NCBI GenBank assembly: GCA_003254925.1
Contig: QANZ01050548.1
Location: 85,739-149,738 of the forward strand
DNA from: Chamaecrista fasciculata
Lineage: Eukaryota > Streptophyta > Magnoliopsida > Fabales > Fabaceae
DNA: 64,000 nt
Direction: 5' to 3'
A model generated the notes under the pieces. It was not told where the DNA came from and searched no databases. It worked only from the letters and a program-made list of their open reading frames with translations. The stretch's first letter is position 1; the number at the start of each line of letters is the position of its first letter. Of this stretch, positions 46,830-58,559 are shown one piece after another. Both the position numbers and the translations under genes were made by a program.

Positions 46830-48281
46830 TGATCTGACCATATTTCATCATATATTTTAGAGACATTTTAGGGCATTTTATATTCATTTGGGATTCAATT
46901 GCATGCCTTTATGTCCCTTTATGATAAAATATGATGCCTTGAATTTTGATGATTATTTGGACTATTTTGTGAGTAATTGTGTCGTTTTCTCGGGTTTAAT
47001 CTTTATTACTTGATTGATCCTCTTTATCCTGAGAATTCACTTAGTTTCTCGATGTTCTTGATAGGTTTTAATGAAGTCCAAAGTGCTGCATTACTTCGAG
47101 GAAGGCTCAAGCATGTTTGGAGACGAGTCAAGGACCAAACTGAAAACGAATTCAAGTTGCTGAAAAAACCGCCGCCGGAACCGCCGCCATGCATAGCCAC
47201 GGCGGGTCCGCGGCGGGTCTCTCTGGAAAACCCGCCTCCGGAACCGCCGCCATGCACAGCCGCGGCGGGTCCGCGGCGGGTTCGCGATAATTTGTAATTA
47301 AGCAGGCCCAAGCCCGATTTGGATGATTCAGACCTAGATTTCTTTGGAATGAGCCGAAATTTACATATATGAGAGGTTTTTAGGTCATTTAAATGGGGAG
47401 GAACCCTAGAGACACACTTGACACCATCTCCTTCATCCCCTCTTTTCTCCCACCTTCATCCATGGCTATCTTGGAGACTAGGAGGCTTGTTGAAGCCAAA
47501 TCTCTCTCCATGAGAAGCTAGATTCCACATCCATAAGAGGATTGGAAGAGGCCCGAGCTTGGTTCTATACTTGGGGAGTTTTACTTTACTCTTTTCATCG
47601 TTTTATATTAGGGTTTGAGTTTTTCTTGGTTAGAGAACTTGTAATTCTGATATTGATTATGAATTTGAGATTGGATTTTGGATTCTGATATGTATTGATT
47701 ATTCTTGTCTTGATTATGATCCGTTCGGATACGTTGTAGTTGGTTTGACTAATAATTGGGATAAGTTTCTCTTTGATAACTTAGTCTGAGTTATAGAGTT
47801 GCCTGAATTCTTGATTTTATCTCGCCATTAGCTTCATTGAAGTGATTATCTTGGTTATGTTTATAATTGAGTTAATTGCTATGTTTAACGGTAGTGGACA
47901 ACTTTAGTAAATGGTTTGTGAAGTAATTACTCTGATCTTTATAAGCTAGGAAGGCCGAATTCAATTCCTCTGTTGGGTGTTTCCATCAATATGTGTCTTA
48001 TCTATCTTTATCGCTTTTGTTTATCTTTTGGTTATTAATCAAAAACCCCAAAAATATTATTGCTTTATTTAATTATTGTTTTAGGTCTTAGACAAACAAT
48101 CAAAGAACAAATTTTCTTCGCTTTTACCCGATTGGTGATAACTTGGTATCGTTTACAATTAAACCTTGCACAAAAGTTCCTCGAGAGATCGACTCGGATT
48201 GCACCACTATAGTGCATTAATTCCGGTATTTTTGGCCACCTAACGACGGGTGTGGTCATAAGGGTTTCCATCTGATGTTAC
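46812..48281 (+). mobile_element. Probable gypsy-type LTR fossil (Tat/Athila-like)
   Basis: This is about 1.5 kb bounded by a 12-bp phrase 'ctttactcagtt' (46800-46811, and again on the far side of the TRIM at 48408). It lacks long coding frames. A region rich in 'gattatgatccgttcgg'-type unique sequence is followed by 'gttcctcgagagatcgactc' and 'tttttggccacc' near the end, reminiscent of the LTR 3' end of Tat/Athila elements. The termini are not proven and the element is broken. Confidence 0.35.
47165..47290. repeat. GC-rich ~60-bp tandem duplication of hairpin-forming units
   Basis: Two near-identical units contain 'ccggaaccgccgccatgca' and 'cggcgggtccgcggcgggt' in otherwise AT-rich DNA. Within each unit 'ccgccgc' faces 'gcggcgg', so each can form a strong hairpin. 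CG density is far above the surroundings. Confidence 0.75.
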
Positions 48282-48286
48282 TTTAC

Positions 48287-48407
48287 TGATACGAGTATAA
48301 GCCCTTGGGAGAACCACACCTCAAAAGCTAGCTGTTGAAGTTGGAGAGCCCAAAGCCTTATATTGTGCTTTACTCTTAGCTAACTACCCAATGTGGGACT
48401 CGTATCA
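48287..48407 (+). mobile_element. TRIM-like solo LTR (121 bp)
   Basis: It starts TGATACGAGT and ends ACTCGTATCA (10-bp inverted ends). It is flanked by the 5-bp duplication TTTAC (48282-48286 and 48408-48412). TG...CA ends, small size and a 5-bp duplication fit a solo LTR of a terminal-repeat retrotransposon in miniature. It is non-coding. Confidence 0.7.
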
Positions 48408-48412
48408 TTTAC

Positions 48413-50580
48413 TCAGTTCTTTTCTGATTCTGAGATAGTGTACTGCAGAATTGTTATTGTCCTTAATTTTATAGTCTTTTTGGGCTCAAAAATTCTAAGT
48501 GTTTAATTTAGAGACAATGACAGAAACCAAACAAAAACTAAGGTGGAATAAAAAGGAAAGTTTGAGGAGCAAAACAGAATAAAAGGAAGTTTTAGGATCA
48601 AAATAGAACTCACCCTATAAATAAAGGACGAAGAATAAGATTTTGACTTACCCGAAGTTGAAGGCCTTGGCTTTTAATTGACTTACACCAACCATCTCAC
48701 CAGAGTCGGAATCGGATTCTCCGCCATCTTCTTCTTCTCCGGTAATTGCTTTGGATGGATTTGAATTGAATTTGAGTGTGTCACCTAATTCATGGCGATG
48801 TTGTTCTACAAATTAAAGTGTGGGAATCGGTGTCGAATCCTTCGAGTTCGAAATTTGGCAAACAATTAAGAGCACCTGCAATTTCCAATATGCAAAATGC
48901 ACCATTTGTTTGAGATTTGGAACAATGCTACCTTAAGAAATTAGCCTCATTGCAAATTCACAGATAAACCTCAAATCCAAACTTCACACTTTGCATCTGA
49001 AAACATGGAGGCAGAAAATTTTCAGATCCAACAGCAGAGAAATACTGTATTCTGTACAAATTTGGCCCCGGGGGGTGGATGTTGACAATGATATCTCAAA
49101 TGGAAACACTAACAAGTAAAAAACTTTCTTAAAAACAAATGAAGAAGAAAATTATGGATAGATTAATAAAACACCACATTCTATTGGCTTAATCACTGAG
49201 ATCCTTAAATAGTACACATGGAACAAACTACTAGGTCAAATAATCATTTTGGTACTAATCAACTCCTTAAATTGCCTAACTTGACTGTGAACAGTAATAA
49301 ATAGACAAGAATAATCAAATCTTTGGCATACACTTTAACAAATTCTTATTAACTCCTTAAATTGCCTAACTTGACTGTGAACTTAACCTAACAATCCAAT
49401 TTTACCTGTAGACATTCATTTCTCTAACATTGAATATCAAGAGCTTATTAAAAAGAGAAGAAATCAAGGTTCCATGGTGAACCAACATACTAATCAACTG
49501 TAATTTGGCTTAGTGAAGTGCTGAACGATTTCAACAGTAAACATGCAAGTTGAGAAAAAATGAAATTTACCATTCAGCTACAAAGTGAAGAAATACAATA
49601 CTATGAACAAATTCAAGATGTCATATTAACAAATAGTTACAAATAATTACAGAAATTGACTATCCCAAACCTAAGAAATTGATTTGCTAATATTAATTGT
49701 CAAAGATTGAGGATTGATTCTTAACAAAATGTAAAAATAATTTATATTTGTCTCGAAAAGACATTGTCTTCAGCAGTATACTATAAAACATATATGGAAG
49801 CAGAAAATGGTCATCTCGAGTAGCAGAGAAAAAATGTAATATCTACAAATCTAATTTTGACAAAAAGAAATGTAATCTCACATTGAAATTTTAGCCCCAG
49901 TTCCATTTGATGGAAGTGCAGCAATTTAAAGACTGAGATCTCACTAAGCAAATATTGACAGATTCAACTAAACATTCTGACATTTGTTAATTTGGACTAT
50001 CTGATTGGAGTATTATGGTGAGTAGACCAAGTAACAACACAAACTCTATTCTAGTAACAACCTTTGACATGGACCAATTGATACTGATTCATGACATATT
50101 CAATAACTAGCACACTAAGCTCTAGACAAGTTATACATCTCAAATTGCTAAAAGATGGTTTTGGGAAAAGATTGAGGACCAAAACAGAATAAAAACAAGT
50201 TTTAGGATCAAAATAGATCTCACCCTGTAAATTAAGGACGAAGAGTAAGATTTTGACTTACACCAACCATCTCGCCAGAGTCGGAATCAGATTCTCCGGT
50301 AATTGCTTTGGATGGATTTGAATTGAATTTGAGTGCGTCACCTAATTAATTCATTAATGGCGATATTTGCTGTTCAGAAAATTGAAATCGTTCGAGTTTT
50401 CTGACCTTCTCTGTCGAAAATGTCAAAAACACAGAGCATGACGATATTCATGGTGGGGATGATGATGCTGCGATTCAAATAATGCGATGTGATGCACTCA
50501 TCTTATGAAATCGAGAGGCTTCTTTCTAGCTATGTCCAAAAGACGCTGCCATAAGCATCTTCCGTTAGTATATATACTTT
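48413..50580. other. Duplication mosaic without a recognised gene
   Basis: 48413-48490 repeats 35700-35770. 48500-48780 and 50160-50340 are diverged copies of each other. The block from about 50265 to 50656 recurs almost unchanged at 63598-63999 as the 5' flank of a 7SL-like gene. 48800-50150 shows no gene. Confidence 0.5.
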
Positions 50581-50590
50581 CAGGTTTCAG

Positions 50591-50632
50591 CTCCCACATC
50601 GGCTACCTACTACAGTAAGCAACAGTTTATAA
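50591..50632 (+). promoter_or_regulatory. snRNA-type Pol III promoter (USE + TATA), plus-strand 7SL-like copy 1
   Basis: The USE 'ctcccacatcg' (50591-50601; 10 of 11 match the consensus RTCCCACATCG) is followed after 24 bp by 'tttataa' (50626). In plants this ~24-bp spacing specifies RNA polymerase III, while ~34 bp specifies Pol II. The RNA start (50656) lies 30 bp downstream. Confidence 0.85.
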
Positions 50633-50655
50633 GCGTTTGATTCCTTACAATATTC

Positions 50656-50774
50656 GCCGAGCTGGGGTGCGCCAGCTTGTTACCTAAGCGGGGGCATTAA
50701 ATTGTGTGGAACGCAGTGGCACGGTAGGGAGGGACTGAAATCTATCACAAGCGGCTCAGACTCACTCCACACAA
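50656..50774 (+). ncRNA. 7SL/SRP RNA-like gene, short form with only the 5' (Alu-type) domain, copy 1
   Basis: The RNA begins 'gccgagc', then a perfect hairpin (stem agctgg/ccagct, loop ggtgcg, nt 5-22), then 'ttgttacctaag' and 'gcgggggcattaa'. This is the layout of the plant SRP RNA 5' domain. Nucleotides 47-55 ('ttgtgtgga') pair perfectly with nt 111-119 ('tccacacaa'). In the full-length copies the closing helix also begins at nt 47 but pairs about 250 nt further on, so the central SRP domain is absent here. An inner helix (ggtagg/tctatc) is possible. No T-run follows within 250 bp, so the true 3' end is unknown. It could be a 3'-truncated pseudogene or a real short Alu-like RNA. Confidence 0.65.
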
Positions 50775-50911
50775 ACACAAATGAGTAATTAACATAATGG
50801 ACTACAATGGACTAAATTAATCATAAATTAACTATTCAAGGACTCAAAGCAAAAGGACCTTATCATGCATACTCATGCATACATCATGGACCCAATCACA
50901 ACTATACAGAG

Positions 50912-51856
50912 CAATGTTGTCAGAACCGGACCGTTCTAAGACTCGGACAAGTGTTCGGTTCACGGTCTGATCGGTTCAACCGGTCGAACCATTGGTCGGA
51001 CCGAATGACATAATAAATAATAAATAATTATTATTTTTACTATATAAAATATAAATACTATATATATTATTTACTATTCAAGGAATAAATTTGTTTTAGA
51101 TATATTTAATAAATATAAATATAGGGCGTATATAACTATATATATATATATATTTGAAATCAGCCTTTAGAGTTTGGTCCCTTGTTTTTTTAACTATTCT
51201 TTTTTGCCTCATTTCTACACAAAACATGTGACTCTTATTGTGGGGGCTTTTTGGTAATAGTATCCTTTTGTTGTTGCCCTAGTAGTTTATCACATTAACT
51301 CATTTCCTTTCCGCCGTTTCCATGTTTCTCACTTTCTCTCTCATTTTTTTCGTAAAACACTTTCTCTCTCATTTTAAGATGCTTCTATGTGGCTTGGTTC
51401 AAGCTTCTGTCATTCTCGCATCCTTCAAGCACCAACAATACTTCCATGAAATAGCAACAAGCTTCAACGACGCGGCGACCTACGACGGAAAGTGTTGACG
51501 GCGTGGTGAATTTCAACCGAAAACACCAACTGCGTGGCAAGCTTCGGCGAAGGCAGATGAATAAATGAGAGAGGCTTCTACTTCTGATTCATATTTCATC
51601 AATTTTTTTCATTTAAAAGTCAAAATTATATTGTGCTATACTGCTATTCATAAAAAAAAAAAAAAATCAGTTGAACCGCCGGTTCTTAAGCAGTTCGGCG
51701 GTTCAACCATGGTTCACCGGTTCTTGAGCGGTTAAATCCGGTCCAATCCGGTTTAATTGCTAGTTCGGTTTTTTACATCAGACCCACTCGTTCTTCTTTC
51801 TGGTTCACGGTTAGACCGGTCGGATCGTTCGGTCCGGTCCGGTTTTAACAACACTG
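50912..51856. mobile_element. hAT-type non-autonomous element (945 bp)
   Basis: Terminal inverted repeats CAATGTTGTCAGAACCGGAC (left) and CAGTGTTGTTAAAACCGGAC (right, inverted) are flanked by the 8-bp duplication ATACAGAG (50904-50911 and 51857-51864). Sub-terminal 'ggttcaaccggt' motifs repeat at both ends. An 8-bp duplication with CA(g)TGTTG ends is typical of hAT elements. No transposase is present. The paralogous copy near 53900 lacks the insertion. Confidence 0.9.
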
Positions 51857-51864
51857 ATACAGAG

Positions 51865-53595
51865 GACCCAAGGACTTTATAAGGACTAATTAATAAAACA
51901 AAACTTAAATACACATAAAATAAAAGTGCAGTGAGAATTGGCCGCTACCTATGCAAGCCCTCTCTAGGCCGCCTTGTGACTTGAGAGCATGCCGGCTGAA
52001 ATTGAACCACCATATTTTTATCATCATCTTTTATTTTATCTATTTATATTTTGGATTGGATCTATAATTTATTTTCTTCAAATAATTAAAATTTGAGATA
52101 ACCGACAATTTGATCTATGAATTTATAGTATACTAAGTTATCAATATTTAATTAATTAAAAGGTTAAAGGGTCAATTTAGTCCTAAATGTATGCTCTAAT
52201 GTTCATTTTGGTCCATTATGTTTCAAAATGTTCAAATTGGTCCTAAATATTTGCAAAATGTTTCATTTTGGTCCCAACTATTGAATATTTGCTTTTAAGT
52301 TGAGGATGCTCATTTGTCTTTTGAGGTTCTAAGGACTATTTTGATAAAGATCATAAACTTTTGGGATTAAAGTGTAATTAAGTCAAGACCAATTCAAAAG
52401 AATTCTTATGAAAAGGAGAAAATTCTATAATATTAGNCTTTCATTTAAGTCCCTCACAATTTCTCTTTCATTATTTGAGAAAGTGATCGGTGCAGAAGAG
52501 GAAGTTGGATTAGGAAGAGAAATAATCTAGTACGGACACTACTATCACTATCAGTTTCCAACTGTTGTTTACTTTTTTTTCCTCTTTAGATCAAATATAT
52601 ATCATCTGAAAAGCAGATTATAGCTACTTCATTGTGTCTCTATACATATTATCCTTCAGTTTTTTTTATTCCTTTTTTTTTTTGTAATATTTTTTCTCTA
52701 TGTCAAAGCAAAAGGAAATATAAGGTTCTACGAAGCATGAACACTTCATCTTGAGGGTGTGTCGCCGTGTCAGACACGTGTCCGTGTCCGACACCCGTAC
52801 AATACCCAGACGACACATATTCATAAATTTCAAAATATAAAATTAATTTTTTGTGACTTTAGCATAACAAACAATAAAAAGTAATGATACATGTGACATA
52901 TATTATGAATAGATATTATAAATTTTTAAGTTTTCACCAAAATTTATGGATTTTTAATTATTTATATGTATAAATATATGTCGTGTCGTGTCATGTAAGT
53001 TTAAGAATTTGACATGTTGATGTGTTGTCCCGTGTTGATGCATCATAGATAAGGTGAAACAAAATAAGAGAAAAGTTTAAAATTGTTTACCAAATGTTTA
53101 ACTTTAATATCTCCATTTATAAAACATAAATTATTTAAATTTATTATTTGTAAAAAAGTTTCATAGATTATTTTATTATGTATAAAACAGAGCATTAATT
53201 TTTTTCTATATACAACAGAGCAATAATCTTAAAAATATTAGCAAAATTTATATAAAGTCTCGTGTAGGGGAAGGGGCAACACATATAAAAGTGAAATCAT
53301 TTAGGTTAAGTTTTCAATTTAGAAACAACAACAGAAATTACTTACGACATTTTGATCCTGGCTCATTAATTTGAATTTGAGTCCCCATCTTCTCTGAGAA
53401 TTAGATTTGAATTTGAGTGCGTGAGCTCATTAATTTGAGAATCGGGTTCGAATCGTTCGAGTTCGAGATCAAATTGCAGCTTAATTCATGGAATCGTCTA
53501 ATCACTTACGACATTTTGATCCTGGCTTCTAGGTTTGTCCAAACCACGTTGCGAAATGAAGCCTGTTCTGTTCCGTAAGTATTTTATACATTCAA
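51865..53595. other. Duplication mosaic with 'ggtcc'-type arms
   Basis: Blocks shared with 53930-54440 and 56340-56660 ('gcttttaagttgaggatgct') include degenerate fold-back arms. 52490-52590 repeats part of the copia relic neighbourhood. 53340-53590 leads into the second plus-strand 7SL-like gene. No protein gene is seen. Confidence 0.5.
52437..52437. other. Single N: probable contig join
   Basis: The duplicated segment also seen at 54180-54450 breaks off exactly here and switches to sequence resembling 35040 and 35615. Confidence 0.6.
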
Positions 53596-53637
53596 GTCCC
53601 ACATCGACTACCTACTACAATCAACGACAGTTTATAA
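53596..53637 (+). promoter_or_regulatory. snRNA-type Pol III promoter (USE + TATA), plus-strand 7SL-like copy 2
   Basis: A perfect USE 'gtcccacatcg' (53596-53606), a 24-bp gap, 'tttataa' (53631-53637), and the RNA start at 53661, 30 bp further. The spacing is identical to copy 1 although the gap sequence has changed. Confidence 0.87.
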
Positions 53638-53660
53638 TGCTTTGATTGCTTACAATATAC

Positions 53661-53779
53661 GCCGAGCTGGGGTGCGCCAGCTTGTTACCTAAGCGGGGGC
53701 ATTAAATTGTGTGGAACGCAGCGGCACGGTAGGGAGGGACTGAAATCTATCACAAGCGGCTTAGACTCACTCCACACAA
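53661..53779 (+). ncRNA. 7SL/SRP RNA-like gene, short form, copy 2
   Basis: It is almost identical to copy 1 over the 119 nt, with two substitutions that leave the hairpins and the 9-bp closing helix (53707-53715 with 53771-53779) intact. The upstream region differs more than the RNA, which hints at constraint on the RNA. No T-run terminator follows before about 54058. The alternative is a recent truncated duplicate. Confidence 0.65.
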
Positions 53780-56777
53780 ACACAAATGAGTAATTAACAT
53801 AATGGACTAAATTAATCATAAATTAACTATTCAAGGACTCAAAGCAAAAGGACCTTATTATGCATACTCATGCATACCTTATCATGCATACTCATGCATA
53901 CATCATGGACCCAAGGACTTTATAAGGACTAATTAATAAAAAAAAACTTAAATACACATAAAATAAAAGTGCAGTGAGAATTGGCCGCTACCTATGCAAG
54001 CCCTCTCTAGGCCGCCTTGTGACTTGAGAGCATGCCGACTGAAATTGAACCACCATATTTTTATCATCATCTTTTTATTTCATCTATTTTTTGAAGTAAT
54101 TAAAATTTGAGATAACCGACAATTTGATCTATGTATTTATAGTATACTAAGTTATCAATATTTAAATAATTAAAAGATTAAAGGGTCAATTTAGTTCTAA
54201 ATATATGCTTTAATGTTCATTTTGGTCCATTATGTTTCAAATGTTCCAATTGGTCCTAAATATTTGCAAAATGTTTCATTTTGGTCCCAACTATTGAATA
54301 TTTGCTTTTAAGTTGAGGATGCTCATTTGTCTTTTGAGGTTCTAAGGACTATTTTGATAAAGATCATAAACTTTTGGGATTAAAGTGTAATTAAGTCAGG
54401 ACCAATTCAAAAGAATTCTTATGAAAAGGAGAAAATTCTATAATATTAGAATTCTAAAGACCCTTTTATAATTATTTTCAACTCAACAGTAAAATTACAT
54501 AGTGTACCCTTTAGTTTCTGTTTTCTTTATGTTTTGATCCCTTTTAGTAAAGGGAAAGGACTTAAACGCATAAGAGAAGACTTTTTGGGAGGTTTTTGAC
54601 ATTTTAAGATGGTCACAATCACATTTGCCGTTAAATCCTAACGGAAATAAAGCTACCTATGCAAGTTCTCTCTAGGCCGCCTTGTGACTTGAGAGCATGC
54701 CTGCTGAAAATTGAACCACCTTATTTTTGTCATCATCTTTTATTTTATCTATTTATATTTTAGGTTGGATTTATAATTTATTTCCTTCAAATAATTAAAA
54801 TTTGAGATAACCTACAATTTGATCTAACTTTAGTAACTTATCAATATTTAAATAATTAAAATATATAATTCAGTCTCTGAAAAATTTCAATTGTCAACTA
54901 CATATTTTATCCTTAGTGACAATTTGGTCCCTAAATTTAAACTAGTTTTATACTTTTTATCTTTTAGTCTCGAAATTTATACTAAATTAATATTTTTTTT
55001 GTCTTAAAATATGTACTAAATGTGTATTTTAATGTTTTAGGGACCGAGTTGTTAGTTCAAGAATCTTTTGGGGACTGAATTATTAGTTTATTTGTTCCTA
55101 CCTTATGTGAAAAGTTATTTGAGAAATATCTTCCAAAAGATATTGTATTAGTTTTCATATTCACTCCAAGATAGAACTATCTTTTCTCATAAAACTTGAG
55201 AGAAAAAGAACTACAACTATTTTTTTTCCCTCAAGGTGTGAGAATAACTTTCTTCTCTTTTTCCCTTCTCTTGTTTGGTGATTCGTGTTCATCATGATAA
55301 ACAAGTCTCTATGTGATTATTTGAATTTGATACTCTAGAAATGTCTGAAATTTATTACGATAAAACTGCTAGAAGTAAGAATGTGACAGCTAGAGGAAAC
55401 ACAAGCCAATTAAAAAAAAAAAGAGAGATGATAACTATAATGTGTTGATATATATTCTATTCATTAACAAAAGATGATTTAGGGTGCGTTTGGATTGGGA
55501 AGTTAAGTTAAAGGAGGATAAAGGAATGTAGGAGATAATAAAGGAGAGGTAAAGGATTTGTGTTATAAAGGAGGTTTTTAGTAAATGTTGTTTGGGAAAA
55601 TGATAGATAAAGGAGGAATTATGATGTGAATTTATTTTAAAGGGTATGTAATGATTGTGGTGAGTTGAAATAATTGTATTGGTATTTGAAATTTGTATAG
55701 GCGTAAAAATGGTAAAAATAAAGGAGAATAAATGAGTGTTATTTTGGTGTTAATAAACTAGTATGATGTAATGATTGCCTCGAAATTTATGCTAAAGGAG
55801 ATTTTTGGAGTGGTAAGGTAAAGGAGGATGGAATAGTGAATGTGGGACCAAAATGTAATTTTTGAGTACTGAATTGTAAAATTTTGGGGACTAGATTATA
55901 TATTTTTCCTGTTTACTGTCTTTTAATTTTATTTTAAAATTTTGATATTACAAAAAAAATTACCCATGTATATAATAGAGGAGGGACCAAAATGTATATT
56001 TTTTGGGGTATGAATTATGTATTTTTCTAAATTTTGTTCTTCAGTAGTTGCAGAACCAAAAATTTTGGGAAAATTTTGAATAAACATTTTAAGTGGAAAT
56101 AAAAATAATAATAAGACCATGTTTGTAAACTAAGTAAAACCAGATATTGTACGACCATCTTATCCTCAATTGAATTCATTTATGTTTTTCATGAACCAAA
56201 AACAAAAATGGGAATATGAGATTTATAGGGATCAGAGTTGAAGCTGAAGAATTAGAGCCAAAGATAACAACATATAGAAAGAAACACAACATTATTGTTA
56301 AAATTTCATTAATGTACAAGTATTAGACACTCATCTTTTTATTTCATCTATTTCTTGAAGTAATTAAAATTTGAGATAACCGACAATTTGATCTATGGAT
56401 TTATAGTATACCAAGTTATCAATATTTAAATAATTAAAAGATTAAAGGGTCAATTTAGTTCTAAATATATGCTTTAATGTTCATTTTGGTCCATTATTTT
56501 TCAAATGTTCCAATTGGTCCTAAATATTTGCAAAATGTTTCATTTTGGTCCCAACTATTGAATATTTGCTTTTAAGTTGAGGATGCTCATTTGTCTTTTG
56601 AGGTTCTAAGGACTATTTTGATAAAGATCATAAACTTTTGGGATTAAAGTGTAATTAAGTTATCAATATTAATAATTAAATGGTTAAAGGGTCAATTTAG
56701 TCCTAAATGTATGCCCTAATGTTCATTTTGGTCCTAAATTTTGGGAGACTAGATTATATATATTCCCTGTTTACTGC
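53780..56777. other. Duplication mosaic, AT-rich, no gene
   Basis: 53780-54000 matches 50775-50890 plus 51865-51960 without the hAT insertion. 53995-54450, 54658-55090 and 56340-56745 are copies of dispersed segments. 56120-56335 resembles the 3' flank of DUF241 copy 2 (42210-42415). 55485-55850 starts 'gggtgcgtttggattggg', like a DNA-transposon terminus, but I found no matching right end. Confidence 0.5.
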
Positions 56778-57748
<971 letters not shown>

Positions 57749-57749
57749 N
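57749..57749. other. Single N: probable contig join
   Basis: The base lies in the middle of psbB. The next base starts the DUF241-derived tandem unit. Confidence 0.7.
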
Positions 57750-58022
57750 ATTATATCTTTCAGGAACAAAGTTTTATAATTCTATCTTTTAGGGGACTAA
57801 ATCACTAATTTATAAATTAACAGCTTCATAATGCTCCGATTCAGATCTACACATGATCACAAAAATGTTAATACAATGCCTCCTACACAAAAGCCTTCCA
57901 ACTCAGAATCTAATAGTTTACTTCACACATGAATTAAAGTAAGGCCAGAAATTAAATTATAATTACAGGTTGAATTAAATTAAACCAAAAGAGATTATAG
58001 TGACTGCTTCTAATTTCCCTTT

Positions 58023-58178
58023 AGATGAGACATGAATTGAAGTACAACAAATTAAGATTGTAAACTCTAAAGTACTCATAGTGACTGCTTCTGCTTTCTC
58101 TTAAGATATTAACCTCATGCTTTAACCCTTTCAAACTCGCTAAGGCCTTTTGAATCACCTTCTTCATGTTCTTCCTAG
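58023..58178 (-). pseudogene. DUF241 coding relic in unit 1
   Basis: It matches the middle of the intact DUF241 genes (compare 45385-45540): 'aaagtactcatagtgactgc' and 'aaggccttttgaatcacctt'. It has internal deletions and frame disruption and stops abruptly at 'cttcctag', where the 7SL terminator region begins. It is non-functional. Confidence 0.75.
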
Positions 58179-58186
58179 ACAAAGAC

Positions 58187-58494
58187 AAAAAAAAAATGAT
58201 GGTTCAAGCAGCCAGGCTCACAAGGCACAATGGACTGTTGGAGCAGCAGCTTGTAATCCCTCCACTGTTAGGAGCCAGAGATATTCGTTGCTCTGTGAAG
58301 CCAGCCTCACGCGTTGCCCTCTGGTTTAGGAAACATGACACCCACGCCTTCTCATGAGTGCCATGACTCAGCTCTCAACTTGGAGTGGACAAGCCAACAA
58401 ATTGCAACAACCAATCCAACCAAGCAATCCAAGGTTGTGTCCCATCATCTTAATGCCCCCACTTAGGTTACAAGCTTGTGTTACAAGGCTCGGC
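58187..58494 (-). ncRNA. 7SL (SRP) RNA-like gene, array copy 1
   Basis: SRP RNA is the scaffold of the particle that targets secretory proteins to the ER. The ~300-nt RNA starts at 58494 with 'gccgagc', a small hairpin (cuug/caag), then 'cttgtaacctaag' and 'tgggggcattaag', the plant SRP 5' domain. Nucleotides 47-53 (augaugg) pair with the last bases before the T-run (ccaucau), as in SRP RNA. Further pairs (GGCUUGU/ACAAGCU, UCCACU/AGUGGA) build the long rod of helix 5. Transcription would end at the ten T's at 58187-58196. Promoter, length, termini and rod structure all agree. I could not confirm the conserved SRP54-binding helix 8 from memory, so function is not proven. Confidence 0.8.
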
Positions 58495-58516
58495 GAACCG
58501 TGTGGAGAATCAGGTG

Positions 58517-58559
58517 CTTATATACGGTGCTTAATGTTAGTATTTAGGCGATGTGGGAC
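58517..58559 (-). promoter_or_regulatory. Pol III USE + TATA promoter, array copy 1
   Basis: On the minus strand the perfect USE 'gtcccacatcg' (58559-58549), 24 bp, then 'tatataag' (58524-58517). The RNA start is 30 bp below the TATA start. Confidence 0.9.

Noticed and set aside
47024-47311. 95-codon Gly-rich minus frame and 106-codon Pro-rich plus frame
   Set aside because: Both are by-products of the GC-rich tandem duplication and have no recognisable domain.
48287-48407. USE-like 'ccaatgtgggac' at the end of the TRIM-like LTR
   Set aside because: It differs from the USE at a key position (cccacatt instead of cccacatc) and no TATA lies at the required spacing. It fits better as part of the LTR.
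50270-50340. Possible first exon on the minus strand ('MAENPIPT...') followed by a GT
   Set aside because: A short frame repeated at 48700, 50290 and 63620, but no downstream exon or promoter could be supported. It may be a relic of a gene that once lay next to the 7SL-like copy.
53446-53456. tRNA B-box-like 'ggttcgaatcg'
   Set aside because: No A box or cloverleaf could be formed around it. The phrase is part of a duplicated flank.
55485-55850. MITE starting 'gggtgcgtttggattggg'
   Set aside because: The left end looks like a DNA-transposon terminus, but I found no inverted right terminus or target duplication.
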